Assembly (NCBI RefSeq): GCF_000308815.1
Contig: NZ_BAFX01000138.1
Location: 1 to 64,000 of the forward strand
Reading direction: 5' to 3'
Length of the DNA stretch: 64,000 nt
Source: Nocardia concava NBRC 100430
GTDB taxonomy: Bacteria > Actinomycetota > Actinomycetes > Mycobacteriales > Mycobacteriaceae
Shown here: positions 39,066 to 48,081 of the stretch, piece by piece
Position numbering within the stretch: the stretch's first letter is position 1
Layout: every line of letters starts with the position of its first letter
Made by a program: the position numbers and the translations under genes
Notes under the pieces: generated by a model
Seen by the model: the letters and a program-made list of their open reading frames with translations, nothing else
Told to the model about the DNA's origin: nothing
Databases searched by the model: none

Positions 39066-40628
39066 ATGGCCACCACCGATACGGCGCCCCAGCTGGGCAC
39101 CGTCGAACCAGCCGCTGTTCGAGCGCCTTTCGCCTGGAAGGGCGTGCTGGCCGTCTCCTTCGGCTTCGCCGCGATCATGGGCATCGCCGCGGCGCGGATC
39201 AACTACTTCGGCGACGAGCTGTACTTCGTCGCGGCCGGACGCCGGCTCGCGTGGGCCTACCCGGATCAGGGACCGCTCGCACCGTTCGTCGCGCATCTGA
39301 TGGATTCGATCGCGCCGGGTTCGGTGCTGGTGCTGCGGATTCCGGCGCTGGCCCTGATGGCCGCCGCGGCCGTACTGTCCGCCGCCACCGCCCGGGAACT
39401 CGGCGCGGGGTCGCGCTATCAAATTCTCGCCGCCCTGGCCTACGCCGTCTCACCGCTGGCCTTCGACCAGATCCAGCTGATCACCCTCACCTTCGACATC
39501 CCGCTGCAGGCGCTGATCATCTTCCTGCTGATCCGCTGGGTGCGCACCCATCAGGACTGGCTGCTGATCGCCGCCGGTGTCGCGGCCGCCGTTGCCTTCC
39601 AAGCCAAATGGATGGTGCCCGGCGTGTGGGCCATGCTCGGCATCGGTGTGCTGGTGGCCGGACCACGCGAGGTGCTGCGCCGCCCCGCGCTCTACATCGG
39701 CACGCTCATCCTGGTGCTGGCCATGGTCCCCGGCATCATCTGGCAGCAGCAGCACGGCTGGGTGGAATCCCAGATGACCGAGATCATTTCGCAGGAACAG
39801 CACGCCGCCAACACCGGCCCGCTGATCTGCGCCATCGAAATCGCCATCCAATGCGGCCTGATCGGCGGCCTCCTCAGCATCTTCGGCCTCTGGGGCATGA
39901 TCCGCCTAGAAGCCTTGCGCCCCTACCGTTTCGCGCTGGTCGCGGGCCTACTGCTGGTCACCGTGGTCCTCGTCGAAAACGGCCGCTCCTACTACGTCGC
40001 AGGCTTCTGGCCCGCCCTCCTCGGCGCGGGCGCCTTCGCCCTCGGCACCGTCGAGGCCGAGCAGCTGCACCGCCGCCTGGTCAACGCCCTCGCCGTCCTC
40101 TCAGCCCTATTGTTCACCGCCTGGATGATCGCCATCCCCCTCCCCAAAAGCCTGATCTCCAGCCCCATCACCGACCAGGCCGCCTACTGGATGCGCGAAT
40201 CCTGGTTCGGCCCCGACGGCTACGACACCTTCACCGCCGCGGTGAACGATGCCGTCCAAACCCTCCCCGAATCCGACCGCAAGACCACCGCCGTAGTCGC
40301 CGCCGCCTACGTCCAGGCAAGCGCCCTCGAAGAATTCGGCCGCGACTACAACCTCCCCCCGGTCTACAGCCCCAACCGAGGCTTCGGCTACTTCGGACCA
40401 CCCCCCGACTCCGCCCACACCATCATCTACCTCTCCGTAGACGGCGTAGGCGACAAAGACTTCCTCTCAAAATTCGCCACCACCACCGAATTCCGCAAAA
40501 TCAACAACCCCAACGGCCTCCCCGGCCTCGAACGCCTCATCACCGTCTACATCTGCAAGGACCCGTTGAAGCCCTGGTCCGAAGTCTGGCCCAGCCTCCA
40601 AACCCTCACTTTCCCCAGCGGAATCTGA
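39066..40628 (+). CDS. GT39-like membrane glycosyltransferase
   Basis: A 520-residue polytopic membrane protein of the PMT/ArnT-like glycosyltransferase family, which moves a sugar from a polyprenyl phosphate to protein or lipid outside the membrane. The first outer loop contains the acidic pair of the family (RINYFGDELYFVAAGRRLAWAYPDQGPLAPF), followed by about ten helices and a soluble C-terminal region of some 150 residues. The acceptor is unknown. The ATG at 39066 is 3 nt after GGGAGG; a GTG at 39042 is less likely. It is divergent from kshA and closed by a strong terminator. Confidence 0.85.
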   Translation: MATTDTAPQLGTVEPAAVRAPFAWKGVLAVSFGFAAIMGIAAARINYFGDELYFVAAGRRLAWAYPDQGPLAPFVAHLMDSIAPGSVLVLRIPALALMAAAAVLSAATARELGAGSRYQILAALAYAVSPLAFDQIQLITLTFDIPLQALIIFLLIRWVRTHQDWLLIAAGVAAAVAFQAKWMVPGVWAMLGIGVLVAGPREVLRRPALYIGTLILVLAMVPGIIWQQQHGWVESQMTEIISQEQHAANTGPLICAIEIAIQCGLIGGLLSIFGLWGMIRLEALRPYRFALVAGLLLVTVVLVENGRSYYVAGFWPALLGAGAFALGTVEAEQLHRRLVNALAVLSALLFTAWMIAIPLPKSLISSPITDQAAYWMRESWFGPDGYDTFTAAVNDAVQTLPESDRKTTAVVAAAYVQASALEEFGRDYNLPPVYSPNRGFGYFGPPPDSAHTIIYLSVDGVGDKDFLSKFATTTEFRKINNPNGLPGLERLITVYICKDPLKPWSEVWPSLQTLTFPSGI

Positions 40629-40642
40629 CTCCAGCCCAACGA

Positions 40643-40679
40643 AAATGCCGCCCACCCCTCCAAGGGGCGGGCGGCATTT
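40643..40679. terminator. Strong hairpin terminator between GT39 and ccsB
   Basis: 16-bp stem with one mismatch, loop TCCAA, arms AAATGCCGCCC-type ending in CATTTCTTTC. It is flanked by A- and T-rich ends and so can act on both strands for the convergent operons. Confidence 0.85.
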
Positions 40680-40697
40680 CTTTCGTCGAGAGACAGA

Positions 40698-41684
40698 TCA
40701 GTTGAGGCCTGCGTAGCTGTGGAGGCCGCTGACCACGATGTTGATGATGAAGAGGTTGAAGAGCATGGCTACGAAGCCGGCGATGTTGATCCAGGCGGCC
40801 TTGGTGTCGCGCCAGCCGGAGGTGGCTCGGGCGTGGAGGTATGCCGCGTAGAGGACCCAGGCTATGAAGGAGCAGGTTTCTTTCGGGTCCCAGCCCCAGA
40901 AGCGGCCCCAAGCCGCTTCGGCCCAGATGGCTCCGAGGATTACGCCGGCGCCGAAGATGGGGAAACCGATGATGGTGGTGCGGTAGGCGAGGCGGTCCAG
41001 GAGTTGGGCGTCGGGGAGGCGGCGGGCCAACTGGCCGAAGATGTTGTCGGATTCCATGCCTGCGGGCTGCCAGATCCGGTACAGGAACAGGAGACTCGCT
41101 ACGCCTGAGACCAGGAAGACGCCGGAGCCGATGGAGACGACGGTTACGTGGACGGGGAGCCAGTAGGACTTCAGGGCGGGGACTACGGGGGCCGCGTCTA
41201 CGTGGAGTTTGGTGCCTGCGAGGAAGAGCAGGATCAGGACCGGGGTCAGGAGGAAGGACCACATGCCCCGGTAGCGCTGGTCGCGCAGGAGGACCAGGCC
41301 GAGGCCTACGGCGGCGGCGGTGGCCATCGAGATGAACTCGAACATGTTGCCGAGGGGGAAGCGGTGGGTGGCGAAGCCGCGCAGGACGATTGACGCCGCG
41401 TGGATGCCGAAGCCTACGAAGAGGACGGCGAAGGCCATGTTGCCGAGGCGTTCCGGGAAGGGGCGGCCGGGCTCGCGGGGGGCCACCTTGCCGGGGGCGT
41501 CGGCGGGGGGTTCGTCGACGGTGTCGGAACCGCCTCCGGCGGTGACCAATTGGCGCGTGGTGGTCGGGACCGTGCGGGTGAGGGCGAACTGCCACACCAG
41601 CATGATCCAGACCAGCGCGTAGATCACGATGGCCGATTTGAAGGCGAGATCGCTGTAGGAGGCGAAGGTTTCGTCGATCAGCAT
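40698..41684 (-). CDS. ccsB: CcsB/CcsA-type heme handling protein of cytochrome c System II
   Basis: A 328-residue membrane protein with about eight helices. The heme-binding WWD motif WGRFWGWDPKETCSF is present, as are conserved histidines in GIHAASIVLRGF and VHVTVVSIGSG. It exports heme and attaches it to apocytochrome c together with ResB. A Pro/Ala/Glu-rich loop of about 35 residues follows the first helix. It is the last gene of the hemL-mutase-tlpA-ccdA-resB-ccsB string; the ResB stop is adjacent (1-bp overlap). Confidence 0.94.
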   Translation of the reverse strand: MLIDETFASYSDLAFKSAIVIYALVWIMLVWQFALTRTVPTTTRQLVTAGGGSDTVDEPPADAPGKVAPREPGRPFPERLGNMAFAVLFVGFGIHAASIVLRGFATHRFPLGNMFEFISMATAAAVGLGLVLLRDQRYRGMWSFLLTPVLILLFLAGTKLHVDAAPVVPALKSYWLPVHVTVVSIGSGVFLVSGVASLLFLYRIWQPAGMESDNIFGQLARRLPDAQLLDRLAYRTTIIGFPIFGAGVILGAIWAEAAWGRFWGWDPKETCSFIAWVLYAAYLHARATSGWRDTKAAWINIAGFVAMLFNLFIINIVVSGLHSYAGLN

Positions 41685-43303
41685 TACTTCTCTCCCGTCA
41701 GCAGCCGCTCACGCAGGCGGTCGAATTCGCCGCCCCACCCGGCCTGGTCGGTGCGGGCCAGTCCGCCCATTTCTACTACAGTACGTCGTATCCCGTCGGT
41801 TTCTTCGCCGGGGTAGACGCGCAGCCAGATGCGGCGGCGCTTCACCAGCAGCGACACCAACAGACCCGCCATCATGGTCAGCGCCGACACCAGCACCCAT
41901 TGCTGCGCCGGATCGTGCGAAACCTGCAGGTTCACGAACTCTTCCGCGCCGTCGAAGGTCACCTTGGTGCCGTCGGACAGGGTCGAGGTCTCCCCCGGCT
42001 TCAGGTTCACCCGCTGTTCCTTGACCAGGCGGCCCTGCTTGATCATCTCCGGATCCAACGAGAACAGCGACTGCGCGCGCCCGGTGTCGAGACCGGTATC
42101 GCCCTGGTAGATGTCGATCGCCACGGCCGGATCGTTCATGGCCGGATACATGGAGGTAAGCAGCTGGCCGTGCATCAAAGCGGTCGGCGCGAACAAACCC
42201 TGGATCGCCACCTGATGCTTGCGGCGCTCCTCCTCGTTCGGATACATGCCGCCCGGCGGATCGATGCGCAGCACGCCCGAGGACAGGAAGGTGGTGGCGT
42301 CGTCCGGCTTCCACTGGATGGCCTCGGTGCGGGTCTGGCCGTTCGGGAAGGTCACCGTGAACTTGGGCGCGAAACCGTGGCCCTGCAGGTAGACCCGGTC
42401 ACCGGCGACACGCAGCGGGTGGTTCACGCTGATGGTGGTGTCGCGCCAGGTGCCCGACTCCAGATCCTTGCCGGTCTGGTACTGGATGTTCGAGGTGAAC
42501 ATCGACGCCTGACCGTTCTTCAGGTAGTCGGCCTTGAAGTCCTTGACCCGCACGCACATCGGCGTCAGCCCGGTGCCGTCGTTCACATTGCCCGCGCGGA
42601 AGGAGTCGAAGACCGCGGGCGAGGTGGTGCAGAAACCCGGCCCGTCATTGGCGATCACGACCACATTGCCCTCATAGCCGAACAGCTTGCCCAGCGCCAC
42701 CGCCAGCAGCAGCCCGACGAGGGCGAGGTGGAAGACCAGGTTGCCGAGCTCGCGGGTGTAGCCCTTCTCCGCCGAAAGGGTCAGTTCCCCTTCGCGATTG
42801 CCCGGCTGCACGACCGCGCGCCAGCCGCGCATCTGGGTGCGGGCCCGCTCGATCACCTGCTCCGGCGTCGCGTCGTCGGCGCCCGACCAGTGGTGCGGCA
42901 GCCGGGACAGGTTGCGCGGCGCCTTGACCGGCGGCGTGCGCAGCGCGCGGTAGTGGTCCAGGCAGCGCGGCAGGATGCAGCCCACCAGCGAAACGAACAG
43001 CAACACATAGACGGCCGTGAACCAGGCGCTGGAGAACACGTCGAACAGCTGCAGCCGATTCATCCACGGGCCCAGCGTCGGCCGGTTGCGGATGTAGTCG
43101 TCGACCTTGCCCGCGTTCAGACTGCGCTGCGGCAGCAGCGCGCCGGGGATGGCGGCCAGGGCCAGCAGGAACAGCAGCATGAGCGCGGTGCGCATGCTGG
43201 TGAGCCCGCGCCAGGCATTGCGCAGCAGGGCGATCGCGCGGCCGAGCGGGGACTGACGCGGCGGTTGGACCGGGGCACTGGGGGTTTCGATGGTGGCAGT
43301 CAT
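41684..43303 (-). CDS. resB: ResB, cytochrome c biogenesis protein
   Basis: A 539-residue partner of CcsB in System II cytochrome c maturation. Three N-terminal helices carry the ResB features (LTSMRTALMLLFLLALAAIPGALLPQRSLN and FDVFSSAWFTAVYVLLFVSLVGCILPR, residues about 35-115), a fourth lies near the C-terminus, and a large extracytoplasmic domain lies between. The motif NLVFHLALVGLLLAVALGKL contains a candidate heme-ligand His. It directly follows ccdA (stop 43305, start 43303). Confidence 0.93.
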   Translation of the reverse strand: MTATIETPSAPVQPPRQSPLGRAIALLRNAWRGLTSMRTALMLLFLLALAAIPGALLPQRSLNAGKVDDYIRNRPTLGPWMNRLQLFDVFSSAWFTAVYVLLFVSLVGCILPRCLDHYRALRTPPVKAPRNLSRLPHHWSGADDATPEQVIERARTQMRGWRAVVQPGNREGELTLSAEKGYTRELGNLVFHLALVGLLLAVALGKLFGYEGNVVVIANDGPGFCTTSPAVFDSFRAGNVNDGTGLTPMCVRVKDFKADYLKNGQASMFTSNIQYQTGKDLESGTWRDTTISVNHPLRVAGDRVYLQGHGFAPKFTVTFPNGQTRTEAIQWKPDDATTFLSSGVLRIDPPGGMYPNEEERRKHQVAIQGLFAPTALMHGQLLTSMYPAMNDPAVAIDIYQGDTGLDTGRAQSLFSLDPEMIKQGRLVKEQRVNLKPGETSTLSDGTKVTFDGAEEFVNLQVSHDPAQQWVLVSALTMMAGLLVSLLVKRRRIWLRVYPGEETDGIRRTVVEMGGLARTDQAGWGGEFDRLRERLLTGEK

Positions 43304-43304
43304 G

Positions 43305-44138
43305 TCAGATCGGCAGGGTCACATTCGAGACGAAGGCGTCGCGGACCCAGGAGACGAACTGGTCCCACGCTCCGGTCACCAGGGCGATGCCGACGGCCAC
43401 CAACAGCAGACCGCCCACCACCTGAATGGTGCGGGAATTGCGGCGCAGCCAGCCGACACCGCGCAACGCGGTCGCCGAACCGAACGCCAGGATCACGAAG
43501 GGCAGGCCCAGCCCCAGGCAGTAGGCCACGATGAGGGCGACGCCGCGCGCCGCGGTGGTGCCCTCGGTGCCCGCCGACACCGCCATCACGCCCGAGAGCG
43601 TCGGGCCCAGGCACGGCGTCCAGCCGAGCGCGAACACCGCGCCCAGCAGGGGCGCGCCGATCAGACCGCTCAGGCGGCGCGGCTCCATGCGGGTGTCGCG
43701 CTGCAGGGCGGGGATGAGGCCGATGAAGGCCAGGCCCATCACGATGGTGACCACGCCGCCGATGCGTTGCAGCAGATCGCGGTTCACGTTCAACGCCTGG
43801 ATCGCGCCGAACACGGTCGCCGAGGCGAGCACGAAGACCACGGTGAATCCGGCCACGAACAGGCCCGCCGCCCCGGCCACCCGCAGGCGCGCCGAATTGC
43901 GGCTGGCCGTGGCCGTTTTGGCGTTCTTCGCCGACTCCACCGTCACCGGCGGAGCCTCCGCGCCGACCACACCCGCCAGATAGGACAGGTATCCGGGCAC
44001 CAGCGGCACCACACACGGCGAGGCGAACGACACCAGTCCCGCCAGCAGGCACGCGCCCAACGCGAGCAGCAACGGCCCGGTGGCGGCGGTCTGCTGGAAC
44101 GAATCCCCCACGCTGGCAAGCACGGTCACGTGATTCAC
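43305..44138 (-). CDS. ccdA: CcdA, thiol electron transfer protein of cytochrome c maturation
   Basis: A 277-residue six-helix protein. Redox cysteines lie in SFASPCVVPLVPGYLSYLAG and GWTPCLGPTLSGVMA. It passes reducing equivalents from cytoplasmic thioredoxin to the TlpA-like protein, which keeps apocytochrome CXXCH motifs reduced. The GTG at 44138 has AGGAG 5 nt upstream and overlaps the tlpA stop by 4 nt; the longer open frame upstream is the shadow of tlpA. Confidence 0.94.
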   Translation of the reverse strand: MNHVTVLASVGDSFQQTAATGPLLLALGACLLAGLVSFASPCVVPLVPGYLSYLAGVVGAEAPPVTVESAKNAKTATASRNSARLRVAGAAGLFVAGFTVVFVLASATVFGAIQALNVNRDLLQRIGGVVTIVMGLAFIGLIPALQRDTRMEPRRLSGLIGAPLLGAVFALGWTPCLGPTLSGVMAVSAGTEGTTAARGVALIVAYCLGLGLPFVILAFGSATALRGVGWLRRNSRTIQVVGGLLLVAVGIALVTGAWDQFVSWVRDAFVSNVTLPI

Positions 44139-44770
44139 GACTGCTCCTGCGCGAGCTTGTCCACCACCGGCTGCAGATCCTCGGCCAGCAGGGCACGCAG
44201 GAACACCGCCGCCACCCGATGCTGCTTGTCCAGCACGATGGTGGTCGGAATGACGCTGGTCGGGAACTTGCCGCCGAGCGCGAGCAGGCTGCGCATGGAC
44301 GGGTCGTAGATCGAGGGGTAACCGACCTTGTTGTCGGTCACGAAATCCTGGGCCTTGTCCTTCTGATTGTCGCGGACATTGATGCCCAGGAAGGCGACGC
44401 CCTTGTCCTTGCTCGCGTCGTAAACCTGTTCCAGCGCGGGCGCTTCCGCGCGGCACGGGCCGCACCACTGACCCCAGATATTGAGCACCACGACCTTGCC
44501 CGGGAAATCGTCCACGCCGACGGTCTTACCGTCGTGCATCAGATCCGGGCCGGACAGCTTGCCGATGGTGCCGCGCGAGGACGGCGGATCGTAGAAGATC
44601 TCGGTCTTGCCGCCCGGGGACACGAAGTCGAAGGTGCCGCCCTGGGCCACCGCGTCCTTGCCCGCCGTCGAACACCCGGCCAGCACCGCCGCCGCGCACA
44701 AGGCCGCGAGCAGTGCGGCCGCGCGCCGGAAGCGGCGCGCGGCGGGCAGGGACACGATGGCCGGTCTCAT
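44135..44770 (-). CDS. TlpA/ResA-like lipoprotein thioredoxin
   Basis: A 211-residue thiol reductase of the cytochrome c pathway. The signal peptide ends in the lipobox LAGC, so it is probably a lipoprotein. The thioredoxin domain has the active site WGQWCGPCRAEAPAL and the cis-proline loop SVIPTTIVLD. ATG 44770 overlaps the mutase stop by 4 nt and the stop overlaps ccdA. It is the expected substrate of CcdA. Confidence 0.93.
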   Translation of the reverse strand: MRPAIVSLPAARRFRRAAALLAALCAAAVLAGCSTAGKDAVAQGGTFDFVSPGGKTEIFYDPPSSRGTIGKLSGPDLMHDGKTVGVDDFPGKVVVLNIWGQWCGPCRAEAPALEQVYDASKDKGVAFLGINVRDNQKDKAQDFVTDNKVGYPSIYDPSMRSLLALGGKFPTSVIPTTIVLDKQHRVAAVFLRALLAEDLQPVVDKLAQEQS

Positions 44771-45942
44771 GCTCCGGTCACCGAGGGATCGGAGGCCCCG
44801 GCGGGCTCCGAGTACACGATGTCGATCAACGTATCGCCCTGGTAGACAAGCGAAGTCAGCGACGCCAGCGAGCACTGCCGCTGCCGCGGATCGTGCCAGA
44901 GGCGCTGGCCCTGCAGGAAACGGCGCAGCGTCCACACCGGCAGCTGATGCGACACCAGCACGGCCTCGCGACCGGCGGCCTCCACCCGCGCCTTGTTGAC
45001 GGCGGCCAGCATGCGGTGCGCGATCTGCAGATACGGCTCACCCCACGACGGAGTGAAGGGATCGCGCAGCTTCCACCAGTGGCGCGGCTTGCGCAGCGCG
45101 CTCGCGGTGACCTTCAGACCCTCGAAGGTGTTACCGGCCTCGATCAGATTCTCATCGGTCCGGATGGTGAGCCCGTGCCCGATGGCGATCGGCTCCGCGG
45201 TCTCCTGCGCCCGCTGCAACGGGGAGGCGACGACCAGCGCGATGTCGTGATCGGCCAGCGAGCGGGCGACGGTCTGCGCCTGCGCCCGACCGGTCACCGA
45301 CAACTGGAAACCGGACAGGCGGCCGTACAGAATCCCCTTCGGGTTGTGCACCTCGCCGTGCCGCATGACGTGCACGATGGTCTCGACATCGGAGGCCACA
45401 TCGCCGGGCAGGATCAACCCACTTGCGGCGATGGCGGATTCGGCTACCTCGTCGGCCGAATCATCGGCGTCCGGATCGACCTCGACCACGATCTCGGAGG
45501 AGAACGGCGCGGCGGCTGAATCGCCTGCCTCGGGCGCATCGGAATCAGCATCGACCACGCCGGAATCGGTGTCGGCGGCGGCGAAGTCCTCGGCGGCGGC
45601 GATCGCGGCCTCGAACACCGCTTCCGCGGGCTCGTCGGCAGCGGCAGTCGCGGGAACGCCAGCGGCGGCGATGGCGACCTCCGTGGCGTATTCGTCCGTC
45701 GAAACCGCGTCGGCAGCCTCAGCCGTGTCGGAATTGTCGGATTCCGTTGTGGCGGTAGCGGTTTCGGCGGCGGTGGCGGTTTCCGCGGCGGCCGGGGAGA
45801 CGATGATGTGCTCGCCGGTCTCGGCCAGTTCCTCTTCGGCCTGGCGGATGGAGTCCAGCAGGCGGGTGGCCTCGGCGGCGGAGAGGGGGGCCTGATGCTG
45901 GGTGGGGTCGGGTAGACCGGAGTCGGGGTGGGCGGAGCTCAC
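44767..45942 (-). CDS. Histidine-phosphatase (phosphoglycerate mutase) protein with long acidic extension
   Basis: A 391-residue protein. The C-terminal 200 residues are a histidine phosphatase domain: catalytic His195 in VMRHGEVHNPKG, the second region ASPLQRAQETAEPIA, and VLVSHQLPVWTLRRFL with the second His. Before it lie about 185 residues very rich in Ala, Glu, Asp, Ser and Thr, without predicted structure. The mycobacterial counterpart Rv0525 is only about 200 residues. The GTG start overlaps the hemL stop (GTGA). Its position between hemL and tlpA is conserved, but its role in heme or cytochrome biogenesis is unknown. Confidence 0.88.
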   Translation of the reverse strand: MSSAHPDSGLPDPTQHQAPLSAAEATRLLDSIRQAEEELAETGEHIIVSPAAAETATAAETATATTESDNSDTAEAADAVSTDEYATEVAIAAAGVPATAAADEPAEAVFEAAIAAAEDFAAADTDSGVVDADSDAPEAGDSAAAPFSSEIVVEVDPDADDSADEVAESAIAASGLILPGDVASDVETIVHVMRHGEVHNPKGILYGRLSGFQLSVTGRAQAQTVARSLADHDIALVVASPLQRAQETAEPIAIGHGLTIRTDENLIEAGNTFEGLKVTASALRKPRHWWKLRDPFTPSWGEPYLQIAHRMLAAVNKARVEAAGREAVLVSHQLPVWTLRRFLQGQRLWHDPRQRQCSLASLTSLVYQGDTLIDIVYSEPAGASDPSVTGA

Positions 45943-47276
45943 GCGGCGGATCCTTCGGGGGTGGCGGCCGCCGCGGCGCGCGCGGCGGCGGGGAGGGCGG
46001 CGGCGATGCGATCGAAAGCGTTCTCGTCGAGGGCGGCCGAGACGAACCAGGCTTCGAAGGCGCTCGGCGGCGCGTAGACACCGGCGTCCAGCAGCGCGTG
46101 GAAGAAGGCTGGGAAGCGCCAGGTTTCGCTCGCCTTGGCGGCGGCGTAGTCGGTGACCGGGTTCTCGGCGAAGAACACGCTGACCATATTGCCCGCGAAT
46201 TGCACGCGGTGCCCGACGCCTTCGGCGGTGAGCGCCTCGGTCATCAGCGCGCCCAGCCGCTCGGCGTTCTTGTTCAGGGTCGCGTACACCTGCTCATCGG
46301 CGGCCCGCAGCGTGGCCAGGCCCGCCGCCACCGCCACCGGATTCCCGGACAGGGTGCCCGCCTGATAGACCGGGCCCATCGGGGCCAGGTGGTTCATGAT
46401 CTCGGCGCGACCGCCGAACGCGGCCGCCGGCAGGCCACCGCTCATCACCTTGCCGAAGGTGTAAAGGTCCCCTGCCACGCCGTCGAGGCCGAACCAGCCC
46501 GAGTGGCTCACCCGGAATCCGGTCATGACCTCGTCCATGATCAGCAGCGCGCCGTTCTCGGAGGTGAGCTTGCGCAGCCCCTCGTTGAATCCGGGCAGCG
46601 GCGCGACCGCGCCCATATTGCCCGCCGCGGCCTCGGTGATGACGCACGCGATCTCACCCGGATTGGCGGCGAAGGCGGCGGCCACGGCCTCGAGATCGTT
46701 GTAGGGCAGCACGATGGTGTCGCTCGCCTGCGCACCGGTGACACCCGGCGAGGTCGGCAGACCCAGCGTGGCCACGCCCGATCCGGCGTCGGCCAGCAGC
46801 GCGTCCACGTGCCCGTGGTAGCAGCCGCTGAACTTCACGATCTTGGAGCGCCCGGTGAATCCGCGCGCCAGCCGGACCGCGCTCATGGTGGCCTCGGTGC
46901 CGGAGTTCACCAGCCGCACCCGCTCGACCGGTGCGACCCGGCCCGCGATGGCCTCGGCCAGTTCGATTTCCGCCTCGGTCGGCGCGCCGAAGGACAGCCC
47001 GCCCGTGGCCGCCCGCTGCACCGCCTCGACGACCGCAGGGTGCGCGTGCCCGAGAATCATCGGACCCCACGAACACACCAGGTCCACGTACTCGTTGCCG
47101 TCGGCATCGGTCAGCGTGCAGCCGCGCGCGGACGCGATGAACCGCGGCGTGCCGCCCACTGATTTGAACGCGCGGACGGGCGAATTCACGCCACCCGGAA
47201 TGACCGCCGCGGCGCGTTCGAAAAGTTGGGCCGAGACCGGGACCGACACCTGGCTCACACGCGGAGAAGAACTCAC
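45939..47276 (-). CDS. hemL: HemL, glutamate-1-semialdehyde 2,1-aminomutase
   Basis: A 445-residue PLP enzyme producing 5-aminolevulinate from glutamate-1-semialdehyde, the step after HemA. Motifs: VIPGGVNSPVRAFKSVGG, GTEATMSAVRLARG, FSGCYHGHVDALL, LIMDEVMTGFRV and the PLP lysine in YTFGKVMSGGLPAAAFGG. The GTG at 47276 was chosen (GTG 47258 is also possible); the open frame upstream to 47519 runs through the inverted-repeat region and is not coding. First gene of the six-gene cytochrome c string. Confidence 0.94.
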   Translation of the reverse strand: MSSSPRVSQVSVPVSAQLFERAAAVIPGGVNSPVRAFKSVGGTPRFIASARGCTLTDADGNEYVDLVCSWGPMILGHAHPAVVEAVQRAATGGLSFGAPTEAEIELAEAIAGRVAPVERVRLVNSGTEATMSAVRLARGFTGRSKIVKFSGCYHGHVDALLADAGSGVATLGLPTSPGVTGAQASDTIVLPYNDLEAVAAAFAANPGEIACVITEAAAGNMGAVAPLPGFNEGLRKLTSENGALLIMDEVMTGFRVSHSGWFGLDGVAGDLYTFGKVMSGGLPAAAFGGRAEIMNHLAPMGPVYQAGTLSGNPVAVAAGLATLRAADEQVYATLNKNAERLGALMTEALTAEGVGHRVQFAGNMVSVFFAENPVTDYAAAKASETWRFPAFFHALLDAGVYAPPSAFEAWFVSAALDENAFDRIAAALPAAARAAAAATPEGSAA

Positions 47277-47623
47277 GGCACCCAGTCTCTCAGCCGCCCC
47301 GACCCGCGTCGACGACAGGGTGTAGTCGAGTGGCTTCCCCCACAGCTGTGTCAAATTGCCCTCCGCTCCGCTCCGGGCGGGTTCGCGGCGCTGGAAGTCT
47401 CGTTCTTCCCTCCCTCCGCTCCCCCGCTTCGCTCCTCCGCTCCGCTCAGTCCAGAACGAGACGCGCCGCGAACCTGGCGACGAACTCGCTGGGCGTCGAG
47501 TCACACACCGTGGACACACCGCGCAACACGCCGAAGTGGAATTCGTACAACGTTATTCGCTAGTTGATTGCCGGTGCGTAATGTCTCGACGCAGGAGGCT
47601 GCTTCGGAGAGAGGGCGAGACGG
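47277..47623. other. 347-bp intergenic region upstream of hemL with a nested inverted repeat
   Basis: Divergent region between hemL and a secreted-protein gene. It contains a two-part inverted repeat at 47380-47474 around a pyrimidine-rich core made of CCTCCGCTCC/CGCTTCGCTCC units. Open frames here have repeat-like Arg/Pro/Ser composition and are not counted as genes. The right end (47540-47600) is AT-richer and probably holds the promoter of the gene at 47624. Confidence 0.6.
47380..47474. repeat. Nested inverted repeat with polypyrimidine core
   Basis: Outer arms GGTTCGCGGCG (47380-47390) and CGCCGCGAACC (47464-47474) pair over 11 bp; inner arms GTCTCGTTCT (47397-47406) and AGAACGAGAC (47453-47462) pair over 10 bp. 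The loop of 46 nt is almost pure C and T with CCGCTCC/CGCTTCG units. Confidence 0.75.
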
Positions 47624-48007
47624 ATGCGGGTCGTTCTGTTCGGGGTTGGAATCGCAGCGCTGGCGGCCGGGGCGGTGGCCGCGGGCGGCGCGGCGGCCGC
47701 GGGGGTGCCGGTCGTCCAGATCGACCAGGGCCGGGTGGGGGTGGTCCTGTCGCACGAGGAGACCGTGGCCATCGCGGATGGTCCGATACCCGCTGTGATC
47801 AGTATGTTCGTGCCGTTGAGCCGGATGGGCGCCGGACTGCAGCCGGACACCACCATCTATAAGGACGACAAGGGCGGGGTGCACGCCTCGCTGCGGCAGG
47901 TGATCATGGAGGCCGGTGATCATCCGGACGGCAGCGTGGTGGTCTTCTTCAATGCCCCGGGTTCACGCGGCGGACGAGTGCTGGATATTTACCAGAACTG
48001 GGGCTGA
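47624..48007 (+). CDS. Exported protein of unknown function
   Basis: A 127-residue protein with an Ala/Gly-rich signal peptide (residues 1-26, VLFGVGIAALAAGAVAAGG) and a beta-rich mature part containing RVGVVLSHEETVAIADGPIPAVIS and DGSVVVFFNAPGSRGGRVLDIYQNWG. There are no cysteines. Nocardiae and mycobacteria have many such small secreted proteins; I cannot assign a family. The ATG has a purine-rich GAGAGAGGG upstream. Confidence 0.7.
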   Translation: MRVVLFGVGIAALAAGAVAAGGAAAAGVPVVQIDQGRVGVVLSHEETVAIADGPIPAVISMFVPLSRMGAGLQPDTTIYKDDKGGVHASLRQVIMEAGDHPDGSVVVFFNAPGSRGGRVLDIYQNWG

Positions 48008-48081
48008 GACTTTTCGCGACCGAGCGAGGGGTGGCGGTGCGGTCTGCGGTCGCACCGCCACCGGCTCGATCGAACGATCCG

